A stretch of DNA of 64,000 bases from CAZTCJ01 sp964612085 (GCA_964612085.1 CAZTCJ010000003.1:38677-102676); one strand, 5' to 3'. Counted from the first letter of the stretch, positions 35,312 through 44,946 are shown. Numbers and translations are program-made. Notes: a model not told the origin generated them from the letters alone.

Positions 35312-36745
35312 TCAAGGCGTCCGGATGACCAGATTCCGGATTTCCGTCATGTCTTCCATGGCAAAACGCACACCTTCCCGCCCCAGCCCGGATTCCTTGA
35401 CCCCGCCATAGGGCATATTGTCGACGCGATAGGACGGCACGTCGCCGATGACCACGCCGCCGACATCCAGCTCGTTCCAGGCCTGGAACATCTTGTACAG
35501 ATCCCGCGTGAACACGCCCGCCTGCAGACCGAATTTCGAATTATTTACTTCCGTCAACGCATCGTCGAAGGTGGAAAAGACCGACAGGATCGCCACGGGG
35601 CCGAACGCTTCTTCCTGAACCACATCCTCTCCTTGCGGAACATTTTCCAAAAGCGTGGCCTCGAGCATGGCCCCGTCCCGTTCGCCACCGCACAGCACGG
35701 TCGCACCCGCCGCTTTGGCCTCTTCGATCCAGCCATGCAGCCGCTTGGCTTCCCCTTCGGAAATCATCGGACCAATGAAGGTTTCTTCCTTTTTCGGGTC
35801 TCCGGTTATGAGCGACTTCGTCTTTGCCACGAGCTTTTCCTTAAGCGTCTCATAGATCGAATCGTGAATGATAATGCGCTGAACGCCGATACAGGACTGG
35901 CCCGACTGATAGAAGGCCCCGAAGATGATCCGCTCAACGGCATCCTCAAGATCCGTATCGTGATCGACGATGACAGCCGCGTTCCCGCCCAGTTCCAGAA
36001 CGACCTTCTTCTTACCGGCGCGCGCTTTCAGATCCCAGCCCACACCCGGCGATCCGGTGAAACTCAAAAGCTTGAACCGTTCGTCCACGGTAAAAAGATC
36101 GGCCCCGTCCCGGGAACAAGGCAGGATCGAGAACGCGCCTTTCGGCAAATCCGTTTCCGCCAGAACTTCCCCGATCAGAAGCGCGCCCAAAGGCGTGCGC
36201 GAGGCCGGCTTCATCACAAACGGGCAGCCCACGGCAAGCGCGGGCGCCACTTTATGCGCAGCCAGATTAAGGGGAAAATTGAACGGCGAAATGAATGAGC
36301 ACGGACCGATCGGCACGCGCTTCCAGATCCCCTGATAGCCGCGCGCCCGCGCCGATATGTCGAGGGGCTGAACTTCGCCATAGAGACGCACGGATTCTTC
36401 CGCCGCGATACGGAATGTGTCGATCAGCCGCGAGGCCTCGCCCCGGCTGTCCTTGATCGGTTTGCCAGCCTCGATGCACAGCATCATGGCCAGTTCTTCG
36501 GCGCGCTCGGTAAACCGCTTGACGCAATGATTGAGCACGGCCTGACGCTCATAGGCCGGCATCTCCGCCATCGGTTTTGCCGCATCGACCGCCGCCCCAA
36601 TGCCCGCATCGATCACATCCGGACCGGCCAAAGCCGTTTTCGTGACCACCTCGCCGGTATATTTATCCGTGATGGGCAGATCTTCGTTCGCATAAACGGC
36701 TTTGTTGGCAAGATAATAAGGGTACGCATCTTTCAAGGCAAACAT
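35312..36745 (-). CDS. NAD(P)-dependent aldehyde dehydrogenase
   Basis: This 477-residue protein is a complete ALDH-superfamily member. The catalytic Cys lies in YQSGQSCIGVQR near residue 290, the general-base Glu in VVLELGGNAAVIVD near 256, and the cofactor-binding FTGSPGVGWDLKA near 231. IGPCSFISPFNFPLN and GPVAILSVFSTFDDAL are usual ALDH elements. The sequence resembles lactaldehyde/glycolaldehyde or succinate-semialdehyde-type enzymes. It lies 33 bases downstream of the acetolactate-synthase-like gene on the same strand, so the two probably act in one pathway. The substrate is not determinable here. Confidence 0.9.
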   Translation of the reverse strand: MFALKDAYPYYLANKAVYANEDLPITDKYTGEVVTKTALAGPDVIDAGIGAAVDAAKPMAEMPAYERQAVLNHCVKRFTERAEELAMMLCIEAGKPIKDSRGEASRLIDTFRIAAEESVRLYGEVQPLDISARARGYQGIWKRVPIGPCSFISPFNFPLNLAAHKVAPALAVGCPFVMKPASRTPLGALLIGEVLAETDLPKGAFSILPCSRDGADLFTVDERFKLLSFTGSPGVGWDLKARAGKKKVVLELGGNAAVIVDHDTDLEDAVERIIFGAFYQSGQSCIGVQRIIIHDSIYETLKEKLVAKTKSLITGDPKKEETFIGPMISEGEAKRLHGWIEEAKAAGATVLCGGERDGAMLEATLLENVPQGEDVVQEEAFGPVAILSVFSTFDDALTEVNNSKFGLQAGVFTRDLYKMFQAWNELDVGGVVIGDVPSYRVDNMPYGGVKESGLGREGVRFAMEDMTEIRNLVIRTP

Positions 36746-36778
36746 CGTTCTTCTCCCAGTTCCGTGCCAACCGCCTGC

Positions 36779-38422
36779 TTAGACCTTCGCGCTCAGCTCT
36801 TTGATCTGATGGTTCAGGATTTCGTCATTCTCCGCATAATCCACGAGGCAATCGACCACGTGCACACCCTTGCTGCCCAGGCATTTCTCCAGGATCGCTT
36901 TAAGGTCTTGCGCACTTTCAACGCGATGACCGGCCGCGCCGTAGCTTTCCGCGTATTTCACGAAATCCGGATTGTTGAACGTCAGGCCCCAATCCTTGAA
37001 GCCCATATTCGCCTGCTTCCAGCGGATCATGCCGTAAGAGTCATCGCGCAGGATCAGCACCGTGATATTCATCTTGAGGCGGACGGCCGTCTCAAGCTCC
37101 TGAGAATTCATCATGAAGCCGCCATCGCCGCAGATCGCCATGACCTTCTTCTTTGGATAGACCAGATGCGCCGCCATGGCGGAGGGCAGCCCCGCCCCCA
37201 TACTGGCAAGCGCGTTATCCAACAAGACCGTATTCGGCATATGCGCTTTGTAATTCCGGGCGAACCAGATCTTGTAGACCCCATTGTCGAGCGCGATGAT
37301 GCCATCGGACGGCATGACGGAGCGCACATCAGCGACCAGACGCTGGGGATAGACCGGAAAGCGGTCATCGTCCGCACCCTCACCAATATGATGTTCGGCC
37401 TTTTCCTTGACCTCCATCATGCGCGTGAAATCCCAGGACGCCGGCAGAATATCTTCCTTGATCTGCCAAATCGCATTGGCGATGTCGCCGACCACTTCGA
37501 TTTGCGGGAAATAAACCGGATCGACCTCGGCCGAGCGAAAATTCACATGGATGACCTCAGCCCCGCCCTGCTCCATAAAGAAAGGCGGCTTCTCGATCAC
37601 ATCATGCCCGATATTGACGATAACGTCCGCAGCCTCAATGGCGCGGTGAACGAAATCGCCGGCCGACAAAGCGCAATTGCCCATGAATTTCTCATGGCGT
37701 TCGTCGATCACGCCCTTGCCCAATTGCGTCGTCACGAACGGAATGCCGGTCTTGTCGATGAACTGAGTCAGCATGCGCGCGGTCTGTTTCCGGTTGGCAC
37801 CCGCGCCGATCACGAGAATGGGGGAGGTCGCGGCTTCCAGCTTCTTTACCGCGGCATGCACGGCTTTTTGCTCCGCAATCGGACGGCGCGAAACGCTCCG
37901 TGCGATCGGCGCGCCCTCGGCGTCCTCGGCAGCCACATCCTCCGGCAGTTCCAGATGCACCGCGCCTGGTTTTTCCTCCTCCGCCAGCCGGAATGCTTCG
38001 CGGACCCGCGAGGGTATGTTGGAGGCGGAGACGATTTGGTGCGTGTACTTAGTAATCGGTCCCATCATATCGACGACGTCGATAATCTGAAAGCGGCCTT
38101 GCTTTGAGGATTTCACGGGCTTCTGGCCCGTAATCATCAGTATGGGCATGCCGCCCAACTGCGCGTAAGCCGCAGCCGTGACGAAATTGGTCGCACCGGG
38201 TCCGAGCGTGGACAGACAGACGCCCGTCTTGCCCGTCAACCGCCCATAAGTGGCAGCCATGAAGCCGGCCGCCTGTTCATGCCGGGTAATGATCAATTTG
38301 ATCTGTTTCGATTGGGACAGGCTGTTTAGGAAGTCGAGATTTTCCTCGCCAGGAATACCGAACACATAGTCAACGCCGTCTTCTTCCAGCGCCTGGATGA
38401 AGAGATCCGATCCTTTGATCAT
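36779..38422 (-). CDS. Acetolactate-synthase-like TPP-dependent enzyme
   Basis: This protein of about 547 residues has the three domains of TPP enzymes of the acetolactate synthase family: GIPGEENLDFLNSL and ITRHEQAAGFMAATYGRLTG in the pyrimidine domain with the catalytic Glu, a central DHS-like domain, and ICGDGGFMMNSQELETAV in the pyrophosphate domain. It is not partnered with an IlvN-type regulatory subunit, which argues for a catabolic acetolactate synthase or another TPP carboligase rather than branched-chain synthesis. The start at 38422 has GAGG at 6-7 bases; an ATG at 38434 lies upstream in frame. It is the first gene of a pair with the aldehyde dehydrogenase. Confidence 0.87.
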   Translation of the reverse strand: MIKGSDLFIQALEEDGVDYVFGIPGEENLDFLNSLSQSKQIKLIITRHEQAAGFMAATYGRLTGKTGVCLSTLGPGATNFVTAAAYAQLGGMPILMITGQKPVKSSKQGRFQIIDVVDMMGPITKYTHQIVSASNIPSRVREAFRLAEEEKPGAVHLELPEDVAAEDAEGAPIARSVSRRPIAEQKAVHAAVKKLEAATSPILVIGAGANRKQTARMLTQFIDKTGIPFVTTQLGKGVIDERHEKFMGNCALSAGDFVHRAIEAADVIVNIGHDVIEKPPFFMEQGGAEVIHVNFRSAEVDPVYFPQIEVVGDIANAIWQIKEDILPASWDFTRMMEVKEKAEHHIGEGADDDRFPVYPQRLVADVRSVMPSDGIIALDNGVYKIWFARNYKAHMPNTVLLDNALASMGAGLPSAMAAHLVYPKKKVMAICGDGGFMMNSQELETAVRLKMNITVLILRDDSYGMIRWKQANMGFKDWGLTFNNPDFVKYAESYGAAGHRVESAQDLKAILEKCLGSKGVHVVDCLVDYAENDEILNHQIKELSAKV

Positions 38423-38620
38423 GATAGGCCTCATGGGTCTTGGGTGCCGCGCCGCTCAGGGCCGTCTTGGGACCAAAGAGTGGACCGGTATTCGCCCCGG
38501 GACAATCGCATGGGACACACTTTTCCGCGAAATCGCGTGAACATTCCGCGAACGTAGAGAGGGCCGCCGTGATTCCGCGGCCATTATGGCGCGGAACAGG
38601 AATGCGTGATGCATAAGACG

Positions 38621-39391
38621 TTAAAGAGCGTCCCGGAAAAGAGGAATGGAGAAAAACGTAATCAGGCACGCGATCACCGTAAAGATCAGCGTATAGAACA
38701 TGACCCGCATGGTCTGCTGTTCAGATAAAGATTTCAATCTCAGGTCTATCGCGGTCATACGAGCGGAAATCTCATTGAACTGATGTTCATTGATGGACTT
38801 CAGGTAGGCAAGGTTTTGAGCCAAGTCGGAGAAATCGCTCTCGATCTGTGTAACGTTGCGTTGTATTTCAGGATAGTGCCCCCAGACAGAGACACTCGAT
38901 GTGGATACAAACGTATCGAAGCGGCGCTCATGGGAAGAATGCCTCCGGCTCCAGGCTCGCGACTCCTCGACTTCCGTTGCGGTCTGCACGAATTCGACCG
39001 TGAAGATCGTATCTCCCAAGTTTAGGCTGATCGGCTGACTGCTGACGTTGAATACGGGCCAAGCCAGCATACCGGAAAAACCCGGATCGATCTGTGGACT
39101 GAACAATGTCACCAGACCGCGAGCGGCCCAACTGAGCTTGACGCCCGTATGCCCGACAAGATCGAGCGGCATGTTGATCTTTTCAAGAGAACTCAAGACG
39201 ACAAATTCTCCTGACTGTATGATTACGGTAGGCGAAGATTCCGGTACGATCTTCACTTCTCCGCCTTTGACGACACGGGGGCCCAGACGCAAGTCATAGG
39301 ACGCGCCCTCAATATGTTCTTCCAGAAACGGATCGATCAGCCGCTCGTCTTCGCAGCGTCTTTTAATCTGAGAATGAACCAGAACACTCAT
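38621..39391 (-). CDS. Membrane-anchored dCTP-deaminase-fold protein
   Basis: This 256-residue protein begins with a dUTPase/dCTP-deaminase fold. GASYDLRLG at 29-37 is the hallmark of dCTP deaminases, and QIDPGFSGMLAWPVFN at 100-115 matches their second motif. However, the catalytic Glu of that motif is Pro (P112) in my alignment, and the usual Arg-Ser-Ser segment is VKLSWAARGL. The fold may therefore lack catalysis. Residues about 160-225 look helical, and a membrane helix (FYTLIFTVIACLITFFSIPL) sits at about 230-252. The start is the ATG at 39391 with GGGAGGGGG. No close function is known to me; dCTP deaminases act in nucleotide metabolism and in phage defence. Confidence 0.72.
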   Translation of the reverse strand: MSVLVHSQIKRRCEDERLIDPFLEEHIEGASYDLRLGPRVVKGGEVKIVPESSPTVIIQSGEFVVLSSLEKINMPLDLVGHTGVKLSWAARGLVTLFSPQIDPGFSGMLAWPVFNVSSQPISLNLGDTIFTVEFVQTATEVEESRAWSRRHSSHERRFDTFVSTSSVSVWGHYPEIQRNVTQIESDFSDLAQNLAYLKSINEHQFNEISARMTAIDLRLKSLSEQQTMRVMFYTLIFTVIACLITFFSIPLFRDAL

Positions 39392-39423
39392 GCGCCCCCT
39401 CCCTGCCATGAACTGTTTTTGTT

Positions 39424-39473
39424 TTTTTATGATCGGCCTTCCAGAGACAGCGCACAAGCCTCGATCATAAAAA
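39424..39473. repeat. 12-base perfect inverted repeat before the dCTP-deaminase-like gene
   Basis: TTTTTATGATCG at 39424-39435 and CGATCATAAAAA at 39462-39473 are exact inverted copies with a 26-base loop. Its right arm runs into the terminator of the upstream autotransporter gene, so the two structures compete or nest. Confidence 0.55.
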
Positions 39474-39501
39474 GGCCTGCACGGTGGATCCGCACAGGCC
39501 T
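39468..39501 (-). terminator. Rho-independent terminator of the inverse autotransporter gene
   Basis: On the minus strand AGGCCTG and CAGGCCT pair around an internal loop, followed by TTTTTATG. It lies 35 bases past the autotransporter stop and shows that the gene downstream is probably not in the same transcript. Confidence 0.75.
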
Positions 39502-39535
39502 TTGTGCCACACCGCTTGATGCGGATGCGGGATTG

Positions 39536-42500
39536 TCAGTCTGCGGTCCCGGAACTGTCGGCCGAGCCATCGTCGCCATCGGTTCCCGACTCGTTTTCCG
39601 ATCCGCTCATGCCGTCAGTCCCGCTCGATCCGGGTTCGGACTGAACCTGCAGCGGCACGATCACCGGCGGCGTGATGCCCCACAGACCGTCCGTACCGGG
39701 TTCTCCGGACGGGGCGCCTTGCGCGCCCAGACCGCCGAAGCCGCCGGCGCCCGCATCGCCGCCAAGAGCCGGAAGGCCCGTCACCGGATCGAGACCGAGG
39801 GTCCCGTTGGCGCCGCCCGCTCCAGCCGTGGCGGAACCGCCAGGCCCGGCCAGGCCCGCAGCCGAGCCCTGACCGCCCTGTCCGGCCGTGGCAGATACCG
39901 TCGGACTTAGCGTATTGGCGCCGTCGCCCAGGAAGCCCTGGACCGAAGCGCTGGCCGAGGCCGACCCGCCAAGGCCGCCATCGGCGCCCGCGCCGGCATC
40001 ACCGCCCATGCCCGCCGTACCGCCATCCCCGCCAGCACCGCCGAGACCGCCAAATCCGGAGACACCGGCATCGCCGCCCGTGCCGCCATCGCCGCCGTCT
40101 CCGCCCGCGCCACCCATGCCGGACAGACCGTCCGTACCGCGCGTACCGTCCGTACCCGGTGTACCGGACTCGCCTGCGGAGCCATTGTCGCCGGGCGTCC
40201 CATCCATACCAGGCCTGCCGTCCGTACCCGGCGTCCCATCGGTTCCCGGCGTGCCATCATCGCCCGGACGGCCATCCGCACCCGGATCGCCATCGCGTCC
40301 CGGACGGCCATCCTCGCCGTCCCTGCCCGGGTCCGGCGTGCTGCTGCTGGAACTGGATTTGGATTTACCGCTGCTGGAGGTGACGGCCACATCATCGGGC
40401 GCGGTATTGGTTTTGACATAGTCCGGATCGACCGGACCGCCTGCGCCGCCCGTGCCGCCAGCACCGCCAATGCCGCCCGCGCCGCCCGTTCCGGCAGCCC
40501 CACCAAGGCCGCCCGCGCCGCCCGGTCCAGCCGCACCGCCAGGAGCACCGGCACCGCCCGTTCCGGCCGCGCCGCCGAGCCCGGCCGTCCCGCCGGATCC
40601 CGCAGCACCGCCCAGTCCAGCCGGCCCACCGGTTCCGCCGATGCCGCCGAAACCGCCATCGCCGCCATAACCGCCTTCGCCGCCGGCACCGCCCGCGCCG
40701 CCCATGCCGCCATTGGCCCCGGCACCGCCGGCACCGCCCGTGGCGTCACCGCCAGCGCCGCCATTGCCTGCGGCACCCGCATCGGAGCCCGCGCCGCCGA
40801 TGCTGTCGGCGTTCGCCAAGATCGTATCAGCGGAGCCTGTTACATTGCCGTCAACCGCGTCGCTGGTCTCGAAGCCGATCGCCGACGCCCGAGAGGTCGC
40901 CGTGCCGCCCGCCGCGCCCGCGCCCGCCGTACCGCCAGCACCGCCTTTGCCCGCAATGCCGCCGGATCCGCCAAAGCCGCCGTTTCCGCCGTCGGCCCCA
41001 TTGCCGCCGTCGCCGCCGTCAGCGCCATCGCCACCGTCCGCGCCATCGCCAGCACCGGCCCCGGTGCCGCCGTCGCCGCCATCGGCGCCACCGGCCCCGT
41101 CGCCACCTTCGCCGCCGTCGCCACCACCGCCCCCGTCGCCGCCCTCACCACCGTCGCCGCCATCGCCACCGTCGCCGCCATCGCCACCGTTACCGCCGTC
41201 GCCGCCGTCACCACCGCCGCCGCCGTCGCCAGCATCGCCACCGTCGCCGCCATCACCGCCGTCGCCGCCATCGCCACGGCCTATGCCCGGCTCGCCGTCT
41301 TCTCCATCCGTACCCGGCTGACCATCCTCCCCAGGCTGACCAGTACCCCCGGCGCCACCGTTCCCGCCGTCGCCACCAGCACCGCCATCGCCGCCGGGCT
41401 GGCCGCCGGTCCCGCTGGTTCCCGATTCGCCATTGGCGCCATCGCCGCCATCGCCCCCGGCACCGCCGGTCCCGCCACGGCCACCATCGCCGCCGAAGCC
41501 TCCGTGACCGCCAAGGCCGCCATCACCGCCAAGACCGCCAGCGCCCCCGGGACCACCGGCCCCGCCCATGGCGCCTGCTCCGGCATCGCCGCCGCTCGCG
41601 TCACCGCCGAACCCGCCGGATCCCGCATCGCCGCCTTGACCGGCATCGCCGCCCGTGGCCAAAGCATCGGCCGTCACGGTACCGATCGTCACATCCGTCC
41701 CCGTCAGACCGGTGACGGCCCCTTGAACCAGACCGCCCGCCGCGGTGGCCGCAGCCTCCGCGATGCCACCGGCACCGCCCGCGCCGCCACTGCCGCCCGC
41801 GCCGCCGGCACCGGCAAGGCTGCCAGCACCGCCGTCACCGCCCGCGCCGCCGGATCCCGCGTCGCCGCCATTGCCGCCCGGACCGGCATCGGTACCATCG
41901 AAACCATCCGTACCCGGCGTTGCGTCTTCGCCATCGGCGCCATCGAGTCCGTCGCCACCACCGGTGCCGTCCGTACCGCTGCGGCCATCCCGGCCGTCCA
42001 GACCGTCGAGCCCATCCAGACCGTCAGGCCCGTCGGCGCCATCCGCGCCGTCCAGACCATCGGCTCCGTCAGCGCCGTCCGCCCCATCGGCACCGTCATG
42101 GCCGTCGTCACCGTCAGCGCCGTCCTTGCCATGCTTTTTCTTGCTGGAGGAGGAGGAAGAGTTGTGGGATGTGGTGACGGCCGGCGCGGAGACCGTCGAG
42201 ACGCCTTTGTCGACAAAAGTGCTGGAGGCCGGGCCTTCACCATCGTCCCCATCCGCACCGGCGCTGCCTGGAGCGCCATCCGCGCCGGGGGCACCGTCCG
42301 CACCCGGCAGGCCGTCGAGACCGTCAGCACCCGTCAGACCATCTGTGCCAGCGCCGCCCGCGCCGCCGGACCCGCCTTTGCCGCCCGCGCCGCCAGCACC
42401 GCCCGTGGTGCTGCCGCCATTGCCGCCCGCGCCGCCAGCGCCACCGGCACCGCCCGCGCCCGCAACCGCGATCGCATCGGCCGTCACCGTATCGATACTG

Positions 42501-44656
42501 ACGGTCGTCAGGCTCAAGCCGTCCACACTGCCCGCGATGCGCAGGCCATTGGCCACGGCTTCGGCCACGGCCGCGCCACCGGCGCCGCCCGCGCCTGCAT
42601 CACTGCCATCCATCCCGTTTTCAGCCGTGCCGCCGTCCGTGCCGTCGGCACCATCGGCGCCGTCGGATCCATCCGTCCCCGGTTCACCAGCGGCACCATC
42701 AAGACCATCGATGCCTGCGACGGCAGGCGCCGGCACGTCCCCATCTACGCCCAGCGCATCGGCCCCATCGAGACCGGCCGTTCCGGCGCCCCCGGCCCCG
42801 CCCGCGCCGCCTTCGGCGAAGGCCAGGGCTTCGATGCCGTCAATGGTCACACGCTCCAGGGTGATGGCGCTGGACTCGCCGTCCAGGACGATACCCTCGG
42901 CGCGGGCGAAAGCGTTCGCCGCACCGCCCACACCACCATCGGCCCCCGGCAGACCGTCCGTACCCTGCACGCCGATCGCGGTCGCTTCGGCCGAGATGTC
43001 GAACACAGCGGTGTCAATCAAAGTCACATCCGTGGACGAATGAATCTCGATCCCCACCGCGCCCGCATCGACGCTGCGCAGCCCGTCAGGACCGTCCGTG
43101 ATCACCGGCACGGCGCGCTGACCGGACACGGTCACGTCGTCGATCCGCGTGTAGCTCAGATCCTTGCCGAACAGGCCGCGCGCGCCGCCCATGACATCGA
43201 CGCCGATCACTTCCGTGGCGTCGGCCAGCGTGATCACCGTGCTGCCGTCCGTGCCCTTGATGACGCCGCGCTCGCCCGCTGGCGCGAACACGCCATCAAA
43301 ACCGGTTCTGTCGCCGCGCACCAGGAGCGAGGAGCCCGCACCCAGAACCATTTCATACTCTGTCAACGCCACACCGCCGGTCACCAGACCGGTGCCTTCG
43401 CCGTCATTCGCGACCACGACGATATCGGCTTTGCCTTCCTCTTCCGTGGCGCGCGCGCCCGCGAAGGCATCATCGATCGTGGTCGGATCATCGGCAAGGC
43501 CCGTGGCGCCGGACGTGCCCGTGGAGGACGCGAACCAGACGGAATCGATCAGCTCACGGCCCGGCTGGCGCGGATTGAAGACCGGTTCCACGATGCGCGT
43601 GTCGTCGATCCGGCGCTCACCCACCGCGAGCGGCACCCGCTCCAGCGATTCGGCCATACGCCGGTGCAGCGGCAGGCTCCGGCTGTCGGTCGCGTTGGAA
43701 TAGCCGTTCGTGCCGAACGGCACGCGCCAGCGCAGCCTGATGGTGCCGTGGGCATCGGCCACATTGTCGTAAAACCCTTCCGCATCCAGAGAAAGCCGCG
43801 TCTGGAACCCGGCCAGTTCGAAATCGTAGAGGCGCGCCTCGACCTGAAGCTGGCCGCCATACACATTCTCGTATTGGCTGCCCCGGATGGGTTCGCCGAA
43901 CAGGGCCAACTCGGTCGTCAGGTCCTTGTCGGGGAAAAAGGCATAACCGCCGATAGCCACGCGCAGCTCGAACGAATCGTCCTCATCGAAGGTGAAGTAC
44001 CGGCCCAGCTCGATATCGAAGCCCGGTGCGCCGCGTTCCAGCGCGCCGCCATTGAACTCGCTGATCATGCGCAGCTCATGGCCTTGCAGCACAAGCTCCG
44101 GCCCGCTCTTCAGGGAGAAAAGCGGCGAATCGGTGATGCGGATTTCATCATTGTCCGGCGCATAGCCGTTGAAGCGCAGATCGTAATTGTCCGTGAACGC
44201 CTCAAGGCCGATGGAGAAGCGCTTGATCTTGGTGCCGGTATGGCTCTCGCCCTCGCCGTAAAGAGCGTTGATGCCCGCGATCCAGTTCTCGTCGATCATG
44301 AAGCGGACGCCGCCGCCCACATCCCACAGAAGATCGCCGGGGCCCGTCGAGGCTTCCAAAATGCCGTAGGCGAACAGAACCGAATCCTGACCCGTGGCCA
44401 GCGGGATGAAGGCCTCGCCGCCGAAAATGCCGTCCCGCGTGCTGGAATAGCCCGCGAAGGGTTCGAACCAGGCCTCGACCCGCCGGTCTTCTTCGTCGTC
44501 CGATTCGGCGTGAAGCGGCACGGCCATGAACAGCGCGGTGGCGGATACCCCGGCAAGCAGCGCGATGCGCAAGCGCAGCCGCCAGCCCTTACCGCCCTGA
44601 TCGGCGGTCGTTTCGGACGTCACCATGTCCGGTTTTTCGGCGGGACCACGCATCAT
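39536..44656 (-). CDS. Giant inverse autotransporter with glycine-rich, collagen-like passenger
   Basis: This protein of about 1706 residues begins with a long signal (RLRIALLAGVSATALFMAVPLHAE) and an N-terminal beta-barrel of about 280 residues (AWFEPFAGYSSTRDGIFGGE, GGGVRFMIDENWIAGINALYGEGE), as in inverse autotransporters of the intimin/invasin class. Residues 375-560 form a beta-helix-like region starting VWFASSTGTSGATGLADDP. The remainder, about 1140 residues, is glycine-rich: GGAGGxGG tracts like PE_PGRS proteins, GDGGDGGDG runs, and collagen-type GxD/GxP triplets (GTDGTPGTDGRPG). Two Ser/Lys-rich hinges separate the blocks. No C-terminal anchor is visible, fitting passenger export to the surface. 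The ATG follows GGGGGAAGGG. Confidence 0.83.
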   Translation of the reverse strand: MMRGPAEKPDMVTSETTADQGGKGWRLRLRIALLAGVSATALFMAVPLHAESDDEEDRRVEAWFEPFAGYSSTRDGIFGGEAFIPLATGQDSVLFAYGILEASTGPGDLLWDVGGGVRFMIDENWIAGINALYGEGESHTGTKIKRFSIGLEAFTDNYDLRFNGYAPDNDEIRITDSPLFSLKSGPELVLQGHELRMISEFNGGALERGAPGFDIELGRYFTFDEDDSFELRVAIGGYAFFPDKDLTTELALFGEPIRGSQYENVYGGQLQVEARLYDFELAGFQTRLSLDAEGFYDNVADAHGTIRLRWRVPFGTNGYSNATDSRSLPLHRRMAESLERVPLAVGERRIDDTRIVEPVFNPRQPGRELIDSVWFASSTGTSGATGLADDPTTIDDAFAGARATEEEGKADIVVVANDGEGTGLVTGGVALTEYEMVLGAGSSLLVRGDRTGFDGVFAPAGERGVIKGTDGSTVITLADATEVIGVDVMGGARGLFGKDLSYTRIDDVTVSGQRAVPVITDGPDGLRSVDAGAVGIEIHSSTDVTLIDTAVFDISAEATAIGVQGTDGLPGADGGVGGAANAFARAEGIVLDGESSAITLERVTIDGIEALAFAEGGAGGAGGAGTAGLDGADALGVDGDVPAPAVAGIDGLDGAAGEPGTDGSDGADGADGTDGGTAENGMDGSDAGAGGAGGAAVAEAVANGLRIAGSVDGLSLTTVSIDTVTADAIAVAGAGGAGGAGGAGGNGGSTTGGAGGAGGKGGSGGAGGAGTDGLTGADGLDGLPGADGAPGADGAPGSAGADGDDGEGPASSTFVDKGVSTVSAPAVTTSHNSSSSSSKKKHGKDGADGDDGHDGADGADGADGADGLDGADGADGPDGLDGLDGLDGRDGRSGTDGTGGGDGLDGADGEDATPGTDGFDGTDAGPGGNGGDAGSGGAGGDGGAGSLAGAGGAGGSGGAGGAGGIAEAAATAAGGLVQGAVTGLTGTDVTIGTVTADALATGGDAGQGGDAGSGGFGGDASGGDAGAGAMGGAGGPGGAGGLGGDGGLGGHGGFGGDGGRGGTGGAGGDGGDGANGESGTSGTGGQPGGDGGAGGDGGNGGAGGTGQPGEDGQPGTDGEDGEPGIGRGDGGDGGDGGDGGDAGDGGGGGDGGDGGNGGDGGDGGDGGDGGEGGDGGGGGDGGEGGDGAGGADGGDGGTGAGAGDGADGGDGADGGDGGNGADGGNGGFGGSGGIAGKGGAGGTAGAGAAGGTATSRASAIGFETSDAVDGNVTGSADTILANADSIGGAGSDAGAAGNGGAGGDATGGAGGAGANGGMGGAGGAGGEGGYGGDGGFGGIGGTGGPAGLGGAAGSGGTAGLGGAAGTGGAGAPGGAAGPGGAGGLGGAAGTGGAGGIGGAGGTGGAGGPVDPDYVKTNTAPDDVAVTSSSGKSKSSSSSSTPDPGRDGEDGRPGRDGDPGADGRPGDDGTPGTDGTPGTDGRPGMDGTPGDNGSAGESGTPGTDGTRGTDGLSGMGGAGGDGGDGGTGGDAGVSGFGGLGGAGGDGGTAGMGGDAGAGADGGLGGSASASASVQGFLGDGANTLSPTVSATAGQGGQGSAAGLAGPGGSATAGAGGANGTLGLDPVTGLPALGGDAGAGGFGGLGAQGAPSGEPGTDGLWGITPPVIVPLQVQSEPGSSGTDGMSGSENESGTDGDDGSADSSGTAD
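39700..42970 (-). repeat. Glycine-codon repeat tract of the autotransporter passenger
   Basis: Imperfect 9-base and 12-base units built on GGC/GGT with GAC, GCG or GCC codons fill this stretch, densest at about 41090-41280. Collagen-like triplet blocks lie near 40130-40340 and 41900-42130. The low complexity creates long open frames on the opposite strand that are artefacts. Such DNA should be prone to slippage and length variation. Confidence 0.8.
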
Positions 44657-44946
44657 CCCTTCCCCCACATGTTCGGCATATGTTCCTGAAACCCCGAAAA
44701 ATCGCCCTCAAGCCCCTGACTCGTAACGATTTGTTAGGAGTGTGCAACGCGGGGCTGCACATCGCAAGGTCAATTGACCCATTTCGGGAACGCCGGCGCG
44801 CGGACCGGACAGGTTTTGGGCGACCGTGACCGGCAGGACACCCCATGGGGATGTCCGATCCGCCGCTGCTTTCCGGGCGCCCTGTCGGCATCCGGGTCTT
44901 TGGCCTAGACTTGCGCGCGGGGGCAGTACGGCTAAGGAGTTTTGGC

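Noticed and set aside
41504..44689. A 1061-codon plus-strand open frame opposite the inverse autotransporter gene
   Set aside because: The frame is a by-product of glycine codons on the other strand: its translation is Ala/Arg/Thr/Gly-rich with no domain, and the minus-strand frame has signal peptide, barrel and ribosome site.
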